DNA of 36,409 nt from Chitinophagaceae bacterium (GTDB lineage: Bacteria; Bacteroidota; Bacteroidia; Chitinophagales; Chitinophagaceae). The notes under the pieces are model-generated. The model was not told the DNA's origin and did no database searches. It saw nothing but the letters and a program-made list of their open reading frames with translations. Shown here one piece after another: positions 7,424 through 16,401 of the stretch. The translations under genes and the position numbers were made by a program. The DNA is taken from NCBI GenBank assembly GCA_021738605.1, contig JAIPBY010000002.1:1-36409 (forward strand), in the 5' to 3' direction. The stretch's first letter is position 1; every line of letters starts with the position of its first letter.

Positions 7424-8341
7424 CTATAGAAAAGAGTCAGATTCCCTGTAGGCCTTGATCAGGGCCAACTCCCCTTCTGTGCCAGGTTTTGAATTTCCAT
7501 GTTCCATTCCCATCACACCACGATATCCTTTGTTGTAAATATGCTTGAAAATATTCTTGTAGTTCATTTCCCCGGTGGTGGGCTCCTTCCTTCCTGGGTT
7601 GTCGCCAATCTGGAAATAGCCAATCTCTTCCCAGGTCCGGTTGATATTGGTAATGATGTTTCCTTCATTGCGCTGCATGTGGTACATGTCAAAAAGGATC
7701 TTGCAGGATGGGCTGTTCACCGCCTTACAAATCATATAGGTTTGGGTGGAGTAGCGCAAGAACAGGTCGGGGTTATCACTTAAAGGTTCCAGCACCATCA
7801 CCAGTCCATGTTTTTCAAGGACTCCCGCACCGCCTCTTAACGCTTCAATGACATTGGCAGTTTGGATGTCCATCGGTAAACTTCGGTCAAAATTTCCTGG
7901 CACAACGGTCATGTGTTTGGCATTGCAACGCTTGGCCACTTCAACAGCGGTTTTGCAATCGCGGATGATCAGGTCCTTGAACTCCTGCTTTCCTGTGGCA
8001 AGGCTCATCTTCCAATGCCAACCATCGGTGGTGATCACAAATACACCCATTTGCATGCCCAGTTTAGCAAGGGTGTCACCAATCTTGGACTGCATTTCAG
8101 GCGTACGGTTCATCATGCCATTGTCTTCAATGGACCTGAAGCCCTGATCATGTGCCCACTTGATCTGATCAATAAAATCCTTTCCTGCATGAGCAGCGAA
8201 CATCCCGTCATGAAATCCATAGTTGAGGTTGAATGTTTTGCCTGGTTCATTTACTGGTTGATATGCTGAAAATGCGGCTAATCCCGGTATCAATGCGGCT
8301 CCTGCCATGGATGATCTTTTGAGAAATCCTCTGCGTTCCAT
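7424..8341 (-). CDS. Tat-exported TIM-barrel sugar isomerase/epimerase (hydroxypyruvate isomerase-like)
   Basis: The 305-aa protein starts with a twin-arginine signal, 'ERRGFLKRSSMAGAALIPG', so it is likely exported folded to the periplasm. The rest is an AP-endonuclease-family-2 TIM barrel of the hydroxypyruvate isomerase (Hyi-like) group. Metal ligands are visible as E185 (VLEPL), D218 (LFDMYHMQ), Q244 (YFQIGDNPGR) and E280 (GMEHG). The 'GDNPGR.EP.TGEMNY' stretch is typical of Hyi-like proteins. The substrate is probably a sugar or keto-sugar; cytoplasmic hydroxypyruvate metabolism is unlikely given the Tat signal. The gene is divergent from the FGE-like and Gfo/Idh genes, which points to one carbohydrate theme. 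Confidence 0.88.
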   Translation of the reverse strand: MERRGFLKRSSMAGAALIPGLAAFSAYQPVNEPGKTFNLNYGFHDGMFAAHAGKDFIDQIKWAHDQGFRSIEDNGMMNRTPEMQSKIGDTLAKLGMQMGVFVITTDGWHWKMSLATGKQEFKDLIIRDCKTAVEVAKRCNAKHMTVVPGNFDRSLPMDIQTANVIEALRGGAGVLEKHGLVMVLEPLSDNPDLFLRYSTQTYMICKAVNSPSCKILFDMYHMQRNEGNIITNINRTWEEIGYFQIGDNPGRKEPTTGEMNYKNIFKHIYNKGYRGVMGMEHGNSKPGTEGELALIKAYRESDSFL

Positions 8342-8415
8342 ATGAAAAGAAATTTAATCGTTTGAAAAATGAAAACTAGGAACAATTTAGTTAAAATTGC
8401 ATCAAATCAAATGCA

Positions 8416-9366
8416 TTGAAAAAAATTATTCTAGCGCTCTGCTTTCTGCAATGGATATCAACGGAAGCTGGTTTTGCGCAAACCAATGTTTCCAAAACAG
8501 AAGAAATCAACATGCCCTTGTCGGAATTGAAAATCAAAATGGTTTCCATCCCCGAAGGAACTTTCTTAATGGGAAGCAACAGCTCCACCAAGCCCAATGA
8601 AAAACCTGCCAAAACAGTCAAGCTTTCTGCATTTTGGATGGGCGCATGTGAAATTACCCATGACCAGTTTGATGTTTTTTTCAAGGATGAAAATACTTCA
8701 CAAGGGTCAAAGGTAGATGCGGTCACAAGACCCACTGCACAGTACATAGACCTGAGTTGGGACATGGGAAAAGGTGGTGGGTTTCCGGTTAACAGCATGA
8801 GTGTGGATGCGGCCATGATGTTTTGCAGGTGGATGTACCAAAACACAGGCGTTTTCTACCGGCTGCCGACAGAGGCTGAATGGGAATATGCTTGCAGGGC
8901 GGGCAGCAAGACCAATTATTTTTTTGGGAATGATGCTGCCCAGTTGGGTCAATATGCCTGGTTCAAGACCAACAGCAAAGAAAAATACCAGCGGGTGGGG
9001 ACCAAGAAACCAAATGCCTGGGGATTGTACGATATGTTGGGCAATGTTGCCGAGTGGACAATGGATCAATATGCTCCCGATTATTTGAAGCAGATTACGG
9101 ATGGCCAGTTGGACCCCACCAATCCACCCGCTGCAAGGTATCCAAGAAGCATCAGGGGCGGTTCTTATCTTGATATTGCCACAGACCTTAAGGTATATAC
9201 ACGCAAGTTTTCTGAACCATTTTGGAACCAGCGCGATCCGCAAATCCCCAAAAGCAGGTGGTGGCTCACAGACGGAATGTTTGCCGGTTTCAGAATTGTT
9301 CGCCCTGTTAAGCAACCAACTGCGGAAGAAGCCGAAAAATTTTATAAATTGTATCTCGGTAAATAA
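8416..9366 (+). CDS. Secreted formylglycine-generating-enzyme (SUMF1)-like protein
   Basis: This 316-aa protein has a signal peptide (KKIILALCFLQW... AGFAQ) and an FGE-sulfatase domain from about residue 38: 'MVSIPEGTFLMGS', 'EITHDQFDVF', 'YRLPTEAEWEYACRAG', 'YDMLGNVAEWT', 'RSIRGGSYLD' and 'GFRIVR'. In true FGE two catalytic cysteines follow the GGS motif; here that stretch (GGSYLDIATDLKVY) has none, so sulfatase activation is unlikely and a structural or binding role is more probable. The start is TTG at 8416: an in-frame stop lies at 8392-8394 and the nearby ATG at 8411 is out of frame. The Gfo/Idh gene follows after 18 bases, so the two are likely an operon. Confidence 0.9.
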   Translation: MKKIILALCFLQWISTEAGFAQTNVSKTEEINMPLSELKIKMVSIPEGTFLMGSNSSTKPNEKPAKTVKLSAFWMGACEITHDQFDVFFKDENTSQGSKVDAVTRPTAQYIDLSWDMGKGGGFPVNSMSVDAAMMFCRWMYQNTGVFYRLPTEAEWEYACRAGSKTNYFFGNDAAQLGQYAWFKTNSKEKYQRVGTKKPNAWGLYDMLGNVAEWTMDQYAPDYLKQITDGQLDPTNPPAARYPRSIRGGSYLDIATDLKVYTRKFSEPFWNQRDPQIPKSRWWLTDGMFAGFRIVRPVKQPTAEEAEKFYKLYLGK

Positions 9367-9384
9367 CATCTTAAAACAACAACG

Positions 9385-10725
9385 ATGCAAAACAACATGC
9401 CATTTTCCGGCAAGAGTCGAAGAGACTTTGTAAAACAGACCGGAATCATCTCAGGTGGAGTACTTGCTGCACCACTGATTACCAATGCAAATTTTCATTC
9501 CGGAGCCAGTGACGAAATCAAGGTTGCCTTGATTGGTTGCGGCGGACGTGGCACCGGTGCTGCAGTTCAGGCACTGCTCAGTAAACAAAATGTCAAACTT
9601 GTTGCCATGGCGGATGCCTTTCGCGACAGGCTGGATGATGCTTACAAAAGCATCACCGGTGACCTTACAGAGGCAGGTATTGCGGGTGACATCAAAAAAT
9701 TGATTGATGTACCGGAAGAAAGAAAATTTGTTGGATTTGATGGATATAAAAATGCCATTGCTCTTGCTGATGTGGTGATCCTGACAACGCCTCCTGGCTT
9801 TAGGCCCATTCACTTTGAAGAAGCGGTAAAGCAAGGAAAACACATCTTCATGGAAAAGCCCGTTGCGACTGATCCGGAAGGAGTCAAGCGTGTATTGGTT
9901 GCTGCTGCAGAAGCAAAAACAAAAAAACTCAATGTAGTTGTAGGTCTTCAGCGCCACTACCAAAACTCCTACCGTGAGTTGTTCAAACGCAAGGACATGA
10001 TCGGCGATATCACTTCAGCCCAGGCCTGGTGGAACAATGATGGTGTTTGGGTTAAACCAAGAACAGCTAGCCAAACCGAAATGGAATACCAGATGCGCAA
10101 TTGGTATTATTTCAACTGGCTTTGTGGCGATCATATCACCGAACAGCATATCCACAACCTTGATGTAATCAACTGGTTCAAGGGTGGCTATCCCGTGAAA
10201 GCACAGGGATTGGGTGGAAGAGAAGTCAGGAAAGGAAAAGACCATGGTGAGATCTTTGATCATCACTTTGTGGAATTCACCTACGCCGATGGTTCCATCC
10301 TCAACAGCCAGTGCCGCCATATCCCCAAGACATCAGCCAAAGTGGATGAGTTGCTGATTGGAACCAAAGGAAAGATATTCTGCGGTGCTGCCAACATCAG
10401 GGACCACCAGGGCAATGTGATGTACCAGTTCGACAAGAAAACAGAAAACAACGGATACCAAAACGAGCATGTGGAACTTTTTGCAGCCATTGCAAAAGGA
10501 GAATACAAGTTCGCTGACGCAGAAAATGGCGCCAAAAGCACCATGACCTCCATCCTCGGAAGAATGGCTACCTACAGCGGACAGGTAGTGGAGTGGGACA
10601 AAGCGCTTAACTGCGGTTTGAACCTTCAGCCAACTGCCTACACCTGGGACACCCTGCCAAAATCACTTCCGGATGCTGATGGTAAATACAAGATTGCCGT
10701 TCCGGGTGTGACCAGGTTTTATTAA
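9385..10725 (+). CDS. Tat-exported Gfo/Idh/MocA family oxidoreductase
   Basis: The 446-aa protein carries a twin-arginine signal 'SRRDFVKQTGIISGG' (residues 11-25), followed by the Rossmann motif 'VALIGCGGRGTGAAV' (47-61) and the EKP signature 'MEKPVATDPEG' (156-166), which marks the nucleotide/substrate site of this family. The C-terminal half has the usual alpha/beta substrate domain, with a histidine-rich 'CGDHITEQHIHNLDVINWF' helix that may contain the catalytic His. Tat export with bound cofactor is common in Bacteroidota members and is linked to oxidation of sugars or glycosides. Substrate unknown. It follows the FGE-like gene by 18 bases and is ended by a strong bidirectional terminator. 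Confidence 0.92.
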   Translation: MQNNMPFSGKSRRDFVKQTGIISGGVLAAPLITNANFHSGASDEIKVALIGCGGRGTGAAVQALLSKQNVKLVAMADAFRDRLDDAYKSITGDLTEAGIAGDIKKLIDVPEERKFVGFDGYKNAIALADVVILTTPPGFRPIHFEEAVKQGKHIFMEKPVATDPEGVKRVLVAAAEAKTKKLNVVVGLQRHYQNSYRELFKRKDMIGDITSAQAWWNNDGVWVKPRTASQTEMEYQMRNWYYFNWLCGDHITEQHIHNLDVINWFKGGYPVKAQGLGGREVRKGKDHGEIFDHHFVEFTYADGSILNSQCRHIPKTSAKVDELLIGTKGKIFCGAANIRDHQGNVMYQFDKKTENNGYQNEHVELFAAIAKGEYKFADAENGAKSTMTSILGRMATYSGQVVEWDKALNCGLNLQPTAYTWDTLPKSLPDADGKYKIAVPGVTRFY

Positions 10726-10747
10726 TCAAGAAACCAAGTTCAATGAT

Positions 10748-10782
10748 AAAAAGAAAGGAGGGATAAACCCTCCTTTCTTTTT
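10748..10782. terminator. Bidirectional Rho-independent terminator
   Basis: A perfect 15-bp stem (AAAAAGAAAGGAGGG with its complement) encloses a 5-base loop, with T-rich sequence in the 3' arm and after it on both strands. It sits between the convergent Gfo/Idh and sialate esterase-like genes, and its right end overlaps the esterase stop codon. Confidence 0.9.
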
Positions 10783-12163
10783 ATTTATCCGTTCTAAATA
10801 AATTTACCGGTAACCCTTCTGCTGAGAACAAATTGGGCATGGCTGTATTGGTGAATCCAAACCTTACATACACTGGATCTTTGACCGTTTTGGCAGATAC
10901 CAACACGGTTTTTTCTTCTATCTTGGCCTTAGCAGGAACAAAGACACCATCTGCTCCTGCAATGAAAAAGTCGGTCAATTCTCCTCCTTTGCTCATCAGT
11001 GTTGTGGGTACATCCTTGAACTGAATCCTGATGCTTCCTTTTTCAACAGCATGTGCAGCATAGGTTGGGCTCTTGTAGGTCAATCCTTTTATACCATAGG
11101 TTTCAGCGAGTGCATAGTTGGAAAGCCTTGTCGCAACTTCTTTTTTGAGGTTGGGATGGATGTTTTTCACATCGTCTACCAAGTCGCTGATCACCACCAT
11201 CCCGGTCTTGGGATGTGCTGCAGATGCTGTTTGCGCTTCACGAAGAAAAGCTCCATTGATATGGGTATCACCATAAGTATAGGGTGCGATTTGCACAAAA
11301 TAAAAAGGAAAGGTTTTTCCCCAAGCCTTTCTCCAGCTATCGATCATGCTGGTAAAGAGACGCTGGTACATGAAGTGTGTACCCACATTGCTTTCCCCCT
11401 GGTACCAGATGCCGCCAGCAATTGAAAATTGCGTCAACGGGTAGATCATGGCATTGTAGGCTTCACCCCTGATATGCGGCCACCAGGCTGCTGGAGTCAA
11501 TTTTTCAGCAGCATGCAAGAGGTCTGGATCATGGGTGATGATCTCTTCCGGCGTCCATACTTCGGCAGGTGTACCACCCCAGTTGCTGTTGATCAATCCC
11601 ACAGGAAAGCCTGTACTGGCATTGACCTCTTTTCCAAAAAAGTACCCGATGGTACTGAAATGCAGCATGTCTTGCGGATTGCAAACAACCCACTTGGCAC
11701 TCACATCATCCTGCAGCGTGGCAGAAGTGGATTTGGGCACATAGAAAAAACGGATCTTCTGATTGGTTGCATTGGGAGATTCTTCTTTTGCCTGCTTCAA
11801 CCCCTGATCAGCAGACCATTCCATATTGCTCTGTCCACCGCATACCCAAACTTCCCCTATCATTACATCCTCCAGCTGTATCTCATTTCGTCCTTTGATG
11901 GTGATGGTATAAGGACCTCCGGCTGCTGGTGTTTTAACCTCAGCCACCCACCTTGCTCCTCGACTGGCTACAACCTTGTAGGTAGTGGTATCCCATCCCA
12001 GTTTGATCGTGATATTTTCGGCAGGTCCTGACCAGCCCCATAGTTTAACGGTAGATTTTTGTTGCAAGACCATGTGTGAGCCAATGATTGCCGGGAGGCG
12101 AACATCAGCCATGGTGATTGAAGCGGAGAGCAGAAAAGATATGAAGAAGATGCTTTTTTTCAT
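10781..12163 (-). CDS. Secreted sialate O-acetylesterase-like protein (SASA/SGNH family)
   Basis: Enzymes of this family remove O-acetyl groups from sialic acids or from plant and microbial polysaccharides. The 460-aa protein has a signal peptide (MKKSIFFISFLLSASITMA) and starts its mature part with 'DVRLPAIIGSHMVLQQ', a hallmark opening of bacterial SASA proteins. Catalytic Ser 112 is in 'GGQSNMEWS'; 'NSNWGGTPAEVWTP' and 'GIWYQGESN' are the further blocks, and 'DDVKNIHP' carries the Asp/His pair. The ATG at 12163 is preferred; a frame extension to 12217 lies ahead of the signal peptide. Its place beside Tat-exported sugar enzymes fits a glycan-processing role, but no polysaccharide lyase or hydrolase is nearby. 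Confidence 0.92.
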   Translation of the reverse strand: MKKSIFFISFLLSASITMADVRLPAIIGSHMVLQQKSTVKLWGWSGPAENITIKLGWDTTTYKVVASRGARWVAEVKTPAAGGPYTITIKGRNEIQLEDVMIGEVWVCGGQSNMEWSADQGLKQAKEESPNATNQKIRFFYVPKSTSATLQDDVSAKWVVCNPQDMLHFSTIGYFFGKEVNASTGFPVGLINSNWGGTPAEVWTPEEIITHDPDLLHAAEKLTPAAWWPHIRGEAYNAMIYPLTQFSIAGGIWYQGESNVGTHFMYQRLFTSMIDSWRKAWGKTFPFYFVQIAPYTYGDTHINGAFLREAQTASAAHPKTGMVVISDLVDDVKNIHPNLKKEVATRLSNYALAETYGIKGLTYKSPTYAAHAVEKGSIRIQFKDVPTTLMSKGGELTDFFIAGADGVFVPAKAKIEEKTVLVSAKTVKDPVYVRFGFTNTAMPNLFSAEGLPVNLFRTDK

Positions 12164-12246
12164 GTAGATCGTTTTAAAAAATGAAAATAAGCAATTTATT
12201 TTACCCTTTTTCACCAACGATCTAATGAGAAGCTTAGGCGATACCT

Positions 12247-13128
12247 TCAGGACAAGATATCCTTGCGCCTGAAAACCAGGATGGAAGCAGAAAGAAATCC
12301 AATAACATGTAGAAACAATACCCCTGCTGACAAAAGCACGGCAGGAAGGTTCTCAATGGATCCGATGATTTGCTCGTTATTCTCATTTACCGTCACATCA
12401 AAAAAACCTTTCCAACCAAGCATGTGGCTGGTAAAAAGGTAAGGCTTGACCATATTGAAAATGGGTAAATCCAATGTATTGAGGATGGTAAATACGATGA
12501 TGATGCTCATGGTGGCCATGATAGGGCCAATGGAATTTTCAGCAAAAAGGCTCAGGAAAAAACTGAGTGCAGATACGGTCAACATGGCGAGTGCCGCAAA
12601 GCCAAAAGCTGCAACATAACGCCACATCACATCAGATGCTAGGATTTGGGTCACCATATCACTTTTCATGATCAACATATCATCAGCACCAAAAATAAAA
12701 ATGGATATGGCAAGGGCCCATACTGCCATCCAGAGCAACAATACAATCGTATAGATAGATGAAGCGATGAATTTCCCAATGATCAGGTTGGCCCTGCTCA
12801 CCGGCTTCGTCAGCAACAACCTTAGTGTGCCCTGGTTTGCCTCACCAGAGATCATATCTCCGGCTACCAATGCAATCAAGAGCGGCACATGCACCAGCAA
12901 AGTTTGCAAGATGATGAAGGCCATCAGATATCCATTCATGATGTTGCCATTCACATCAAAGGAATCAGACAGAGACTGCATCCCAAATTTCATGTAGCTC
13001 TCACCATCTGCATAGAACCCCAGCTGAATCAACCCGACAATGGCCGCGATCGCACCAAAAGCGATATAGGTCCGCGGCTTGCGAAATATCTTGTACAACT
13101 CAATATAAACAATACTACTCAACCTCAT
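12247..13128 (-). CDS. ABC-2 type transporter permease
   Basis: The 293-aa protein has six hydrophobic segments (about residues 20-36, 66-88, 107-130, 138-150, 170-195, 205-220, and a last one at 260-285) separated by a short loop containing 'SGEANQGTLRLLLTKPVSR', a motif typical of ABC-2 permeases that sits just before a membrane helix. It is the membrane partner of the ATPase encoded just upstream, and the two genes overlap by 14 bases, so they are co-translated. Substrate unknown; a role in gliding or in export of a lipid or antibiotic cannot be told from sequence. A GldF/GldA assignment was considered but has no support from neighbours. Confidence 0.87.
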   Translation of the reverse strand: MRLSSIVYIELYKIFRKPRTYIAFGAIAAIVGLIQLGFYADGESYMKFGMQSLSDSFDVNGNIMNGYLMAFIILQTLLVHVPLLIALVAGDMISGEANQGTLRLLLTKPVSRANLIIGKFIASSIYTIVLLLWMAVWALAISIFIFGADDMLIMKSDMVTQILASDVMWRYVAAFGFAALAMLTVSALSFFLSLFAENSIGPIMATMSIIIVFTILNTLDLPIFNMVKPYLFTSHMLGWKGFFDVTVNENNEQIIGSIENLPAVLLSAGVLFLHVIGFLSASILVFRRKDILS

Positions 13129-14029
13129 TGCCAGATGTTAAAGAAAGAAAATAAGCTTCCAAAGAATTCATGGACCGTAGGCTGGAAATACCAATGTGAT
13201 GTTCAACCAGGTACTTGGCCAGCAAAGGAACTGCATCAGCTGTGGTGTCAACCAGAACCTTTTGATCAGGAGAATTTCTCAGCCCCTTAGCCCACACTGA
13301 ATTTGCCAACAAATCTTTGACCAATGGATTATTGTCTGTAATGATTTCCAACTGCACTTTGTCTGGATTCAACAATTCGTTCACCCTGCCTTCCACCAGT
13401 TTTTTTCCTTTGTTGATGATGACCATGCTGTCTGCCACTTGCTCTATCTCAGACAAGAGATGGGAAGAAACCAGCACCGTTTTTTTCTGTTCTTTGCTCA
13501 ACATCAGGATCAGGTTCCGGATATCAGCAATACCCTGTGGGTCCAAGCCATTGGTAGGCTCATCAAGGATGATGAGCGATGGATTGTGCACCAGGGCAAC
13601 CGCTATGCCCAGCCTTTGCTTCATGCCCTGCGAATATACCCTCACGGGGTCTTTGGCCCTTTTGTCCAGCCCCACCAATTCCAGGCATTTCATTACCTCT
13701 GCCTTGCTGATGTGCTTGTTGCTGAGCCTTGCAAAAACATTCAGGTTCTCATACCCTGTCATGTAGCGATAAAGATCCGGCTTTTCCACTACCGCACCCA
13801 CCTGCTGCAAAATCTTCTCGCGTTCTTTTTCGATAGACATGCCAAAGATGTTGATGCTTCCTTTTGTTGGCCGAATCAAGGACAGGATCATCCGAATGGT
13901 TGTTGATTTCCCTGCGCCATTTTGCCCCAGGAAACCATATACCTCCCCTTCTTTCACCGAGAAAGAAAGATCGTCGACAGCGGTGAAGCTGCCGAATGAT
14001 TTGGTGAGGTGGGAGATTTCGAGGAGCAT
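13115..14029 (-). CDS. ABC transporter ATP-binding protein
   Basis: This 304-aa cytoplasmic ATPase powers the permease encoded downstream. It has Walker A 'GQNGAGKST' (residues 35-43), the signature 'YSQGMKQRLGIA' near 133-144, Walker B 'LIILDEPTNGLDP' near 152-164 and the switch His in 'VLVSSHLLSEIE'. The C-terminal 90 residues form the extra domain common in BcrA/CcmA-type drug or polymer exporters. The gene starts within 130 bases of the atpA terminator and has no perfect -7 box upstream. The intervening DNA holds the GTTGAAG repeats described separately. Confidence 0.92.
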   Translation of the reverse strand: MLLEISHLTKSFGSFTAVDDLSFSVKEGEVYGFLGQNGAGKSTTIRMILSLIRPTKGSINIFGMSIEKEREKILQQVGAVVEKPDLYRYMTGYENLNVFARLSNKHISKAEVMKCLELVGLDKRAKDPVRVYSQGMKQRLGIAVALVHNPSLIILDEPTNGLDPQGIADIRNLILMLSKEQKKTVLVSSHLLSEIEQVADSMVIINKGKKLVEGRVNELLNPDKVQLEIITDNNPLVKDLLANSVWAKGLRNSPDQKVLVDTTADAVPLLAKYLVEHHIGISSLRSMNSLEAYFLSLTSGNEVE

Positions 14030-14040
14030 TTTTTTATGAG

Positions 14041-14105
14041 ATTGAGGGAAGTTGAAGGGGTTGAAGAGGTTGAACTTGCCAGCCGTAGGCTGGGGGGTTG
14101 AAGTG
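14041..14105. repeat. Degenerate GTTGAAG repeats around a CCAGCC-GTA-GGCTGG palindrome
   Basis: ATTGAGGGA (14041), GTTGAAGGG (14051), GTTGAAGAG (14060) and GTTGAACTT (14069) follow each other at 9-10 base steps; the palindrome CCAGCCGTAGGCTGG occupies 14079-14093; GTTGAAGTG follows at 14097. It lies in the 195-base gap between the ABC ATPase gene and atpA, with only the atpA terminator beside it. Function unknown; it could be one copy of a dispersed intergenic element. Confidence 0.6.
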
Positions 14106-14158
14106 CCTGTTCATACAACAAGATCAAGTGACATTGGTTGGAAAATTATCAAATAAAA

Positions 14159-14186
14159 AAGGTCCGAAAGCAATCTTCCGGACCTT
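14159..14186 (-). terminator. Rho-independent terminator after atpA
   Basis: On the minus strand AAGGTCCGGAAG pairs with CTTTCGGACCTT (one G-U pair) around a 4-base loop, followed by TTTTATTT. It lies 38 bases downstream of the atpA stop and closes the ATP synthase operon. Confidence 0.85.
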
Positions 14187-14224
14187 GGATATGTATGGAT
14201 AGGGGCTGATGTCAACCCTAAACC

Positions 14225-15802
14225 TTATTTGTATTGGGGCATGATGCCTTGTGCAAGCGCAACCATGGCTTTGAGCCCATCTTCTGGAAGGTTTCCCTTC
14301 TTGAATGCTGCCAAAACTTCTGGAAGTTTGTTTTCCATTTCAAGCAGGAAATGTTCTTCAAAGTCTTTTACAGACCTTACTGCTACATCTTTCAACAAAC
14401 CTTGTGTACCAAGATAGATGATCGCCACTTGCTTTTCTACAGAGGCGGGCTGGTATTGGCCTTGTTTCAGGATTTCCACGTTGCGTGCACCCTTGTCGAT
14501 TACAGACTTGGTTGCAGCATCAAGGTCTCCACCAAATTTAGAGAATGCCTCAAGTTCACGGTAAAGGGCTTGGTCAAGCTTCAAGGTACCGGATACTTTT
14601 TTCATTGACTTGATCTGTGCATTACCACCCACACGGCTTACAGAGATACCTACGTTGATCGCAGGACGAATACCTGCGTTGAACAGGTTCGACTCAAGGA
14701 ATATCTGACCATCAGTGATGGAAATTACGTTGGTAGGGATATAGGCAGAAACGTCACCCGCTTGGGTTTCAATGATGGGCAATGCAGTCAATGAACCACC
14801 ACCTTTCACCAAGTGTTTGATGGAGTCTGGAAGATCGTTCATCTTGGCAGCAACTTCATCCTTGGCGATAACTTTTGCAGCACGCTCAAGCAAACGGCTG
14901 TGCAGGTAGAATACATCACCAGGATAGGCTTCACGTCCCGGAGGGCGGCGAAGCAACAATGAAACCTCACGGTAGGCAACAGCCTGCTTTGAAAGGTCAT
15001 CATAAACAATCAGGGCAGCATTTCCGGTATCGCGGAGGAACTCACCAATGGCAGCACCAGAGAAGGGTGCATAGAATTGGAGTGGTGCAGGATCAGCAGC
15101 CGGAGCAGCAACGATGATGGTATATTCCATTGCACCATTGTCTTCCAAAGTTTTCATCACACCTGCAATGGTAGATGCTTTTTGTCCGATGGCTACATAG
15201 ATACAATAAACAGGCTTGCCTGCTTTGTAAAATTCTTTTTGGTTGATGATGGTATCAATGGCAATGGCTGTCTTACCGGTCTGGCGGTCTCCGATGATCA
15301 ACTCACGCTGTCCCCTTCCGATAGGAATCATGGCATCAATGGCCTTCAAACCAGTCTGCAGTGGCTCTTTTACCGGCTCACGGAAAATAACACCCGGCGC
15401 CTTACGCTCCAGTGGCATTTCATACAGCTCTCCTGCAATAGGACCTTTGCCATCAATGGGTTCTCCCAAGGTGTTGATCACACGACCCACAAGACCCATA
15501 CCGGCCTTGATGGAGGCAATCATGCCTGTTCTTTTTACTTTTGAACCTTCCTTGATGCCGGCGCCATCACCCATCAATACTACACCCACATTATCTTCTT
15601 CAAGATTGAGTGCAATGGCTTTCACACCATTTTCAAACTCAACAAGCTCTCCTGATTTTACATTGTTCAAACCGTAGATACGGGCAATGCCGTCACCTAC
15701 CTGAAGTACAGTGCCCACTTCCTCCAGCTCTGCTGATGTGTTGAAGTTGCTCAGCTGCTGGCGGAGTATCGCTGAAATCTCATCGGGCTTAATGTCTATC
15801 AT
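14225..15802 (-). CDS. atpA: F1Fo ATP synthase subunit alpha
   Basis: The alpha subunit forms the F1 hexamer with beta and holds the non-catalytic nucleotide sites. The 525-aa protein has the N-terminal delta-contacting helix region '[14 protein letters not shown]', the beta-barrel segment '[28 protein letters not shown]', Walker A 'GDRQTGKTA' near residues 169-177, '[12 protein letters not shown]' and the '[15 protein letters not shown]' block with the conserved Arg. Length is slightly longer than the E. coli protein. It is the last gene of atpBEFHA. The gene for gamma (atpG), which usually follows atpA, is absent; a terminator comes instead. Confidence 0.98.
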   Translation of the reverse strand: MIDIKPDEISAILRQQLSNFNTSAELEEVGTVLQVGDGIARIYGLNNVKSGELVEFENGVKAIALNLEEDNVGVVLMGDGAGIKEGSKVKRTGMIASIKAGMGLVGRVINTLGEPIDGKGPIAGELYEMPLERKAPGVIFREPVKEPLQTGLKAIDAMIPIGRGQRELIIGDRQTGKTAIAIDTIINQKEFYKAGKPVYCIYVAIGQKASTIAGVMKTLEDNGAMEYTIIVAAPAADPAPLQFYAPFSGAAIGEFLRDTGNAALIVYDDLSKQAVAYREVSLLLRRPPGREAYPGDVFYLHSRLLERAAKVIAKDEVAAKMNDLPDSIKHLVKGGGSLTALPIIETQAGDVSAYIPTNVISITDGQIFLESNLFNAGIRPAINVGISVSRVGGNAQIKSMKKVSGTLKLDQALYRELEAFSKFGGDLDAATKSVIDKGARNVEILKQGQYQPASVEKQVAIIYLGTQGLLKDVAVRSVKDFEEHFLLEMENKLPEVLAAFKKGNLPEDGLKAMVALAQGIMPQYK

Positions 15803-15835
15803 AACTGCTGATTTAAATTGTAATCTGTTTATTGA

Positions 15836-16399
15836 TTATCCTAACTGGCTTACGTACATGTTTTTGATGAACTGGCGCTTGATGTGCTGGAGGTCATGCC
15901 TGATGCTGGCATCAAACAAATTATCATCCACTTGAACAATCAAACCACCAATGATGGAGGCATCTACTTTTTCTTTCAGTTGGATGGTCTTTCCTGCCAG
16001 CATTTTATTGTCCTTCAGTTGCTCGGCAACTGCCGCACGAACAGCATCGGTAGCTTCAACCGCTGTGGTCAATTCGACCACTTTGATTCCTTTGTGTTCC
16101 CTGTATTTATCTGCATAAGCTTCAATGATCTCATTGATGGCAACAGACCTTCCTTTGGTAAAAACCAACTTGAAAAAGGATGCAGTGAGGGGTTGAACAT
16201 GCTTGGAGAAAATAGCATCGAAAATGGCCGTTTTCTTGTCTCCTGAAACGACAGGAGAGACCAGCAAAATGCTGAGGTCCTTGTGACCAAGCCCTTTGAT
16301 CAAATCAAGGTCATGCTTAACCTCTTCAATCTTTCCTGTTTCGAGGGCAAGATCGAACAGGGCTTTGGAATAACGCTGTGCAACTTTTGTTTGACGCAT
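15836..16399 (-). CDS. atpH: F1Fo ATP synthase subunit delta
   Basis: Delta joins the top of the F1 alpha-beta hexamer to the b-subunit stator. The 187-aa protein begins 'VAQRYSKALFDLALETGKIEEV', the usual delta N-terminal helical domain, and ends with the conserved C-terminal 'VDASIIGGLIVQVDDNLFDASIRHDLQ' strand region typical of this subunit. Length matches the family. It lies 33 bases upstream of atpA and begins 2 bases after the atpF stop, so the genes are tightly coupled. Confidence 0.96.
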   Translation of the reverse strand: MRQTKVAQRYSKALFDLALETGKIEEVKHDLDLIKGLGHKDLSILLVSPVVSGDKKTAIFDAIFSKHVQPLTASFFKLVFTKGRSVAINEIIEAYADKYREHKGIKVVELTTAVEATDAVRAAVAEQLKDNKMLAGKTIQLKEKVDASIIGGLIVQVDDNLFDASIRHDLQHIKRQFIKNMYVSQLG

Positions 16400-16401
16400 G
16401 T

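Noticed and set aside
8391-9390. Long minus-strand frames opposite the FGE-like gene
   Set aside because: The plus strand encodes recognisable FGE blocks throughout; the opposite frames have no motif.
13115-14029. Gliding motility GldA as the identity of the ABC ATPase
   Set aside because: Generic ABC motifs only; no GldF/GldG partner with the expected features and no other gliding gene nearby.
14875-15677. Several long plus-strand frames opposite atpA
   Set aside because: They are shadows of the highly conserved atpA gene, with no motif or start signal of their own.
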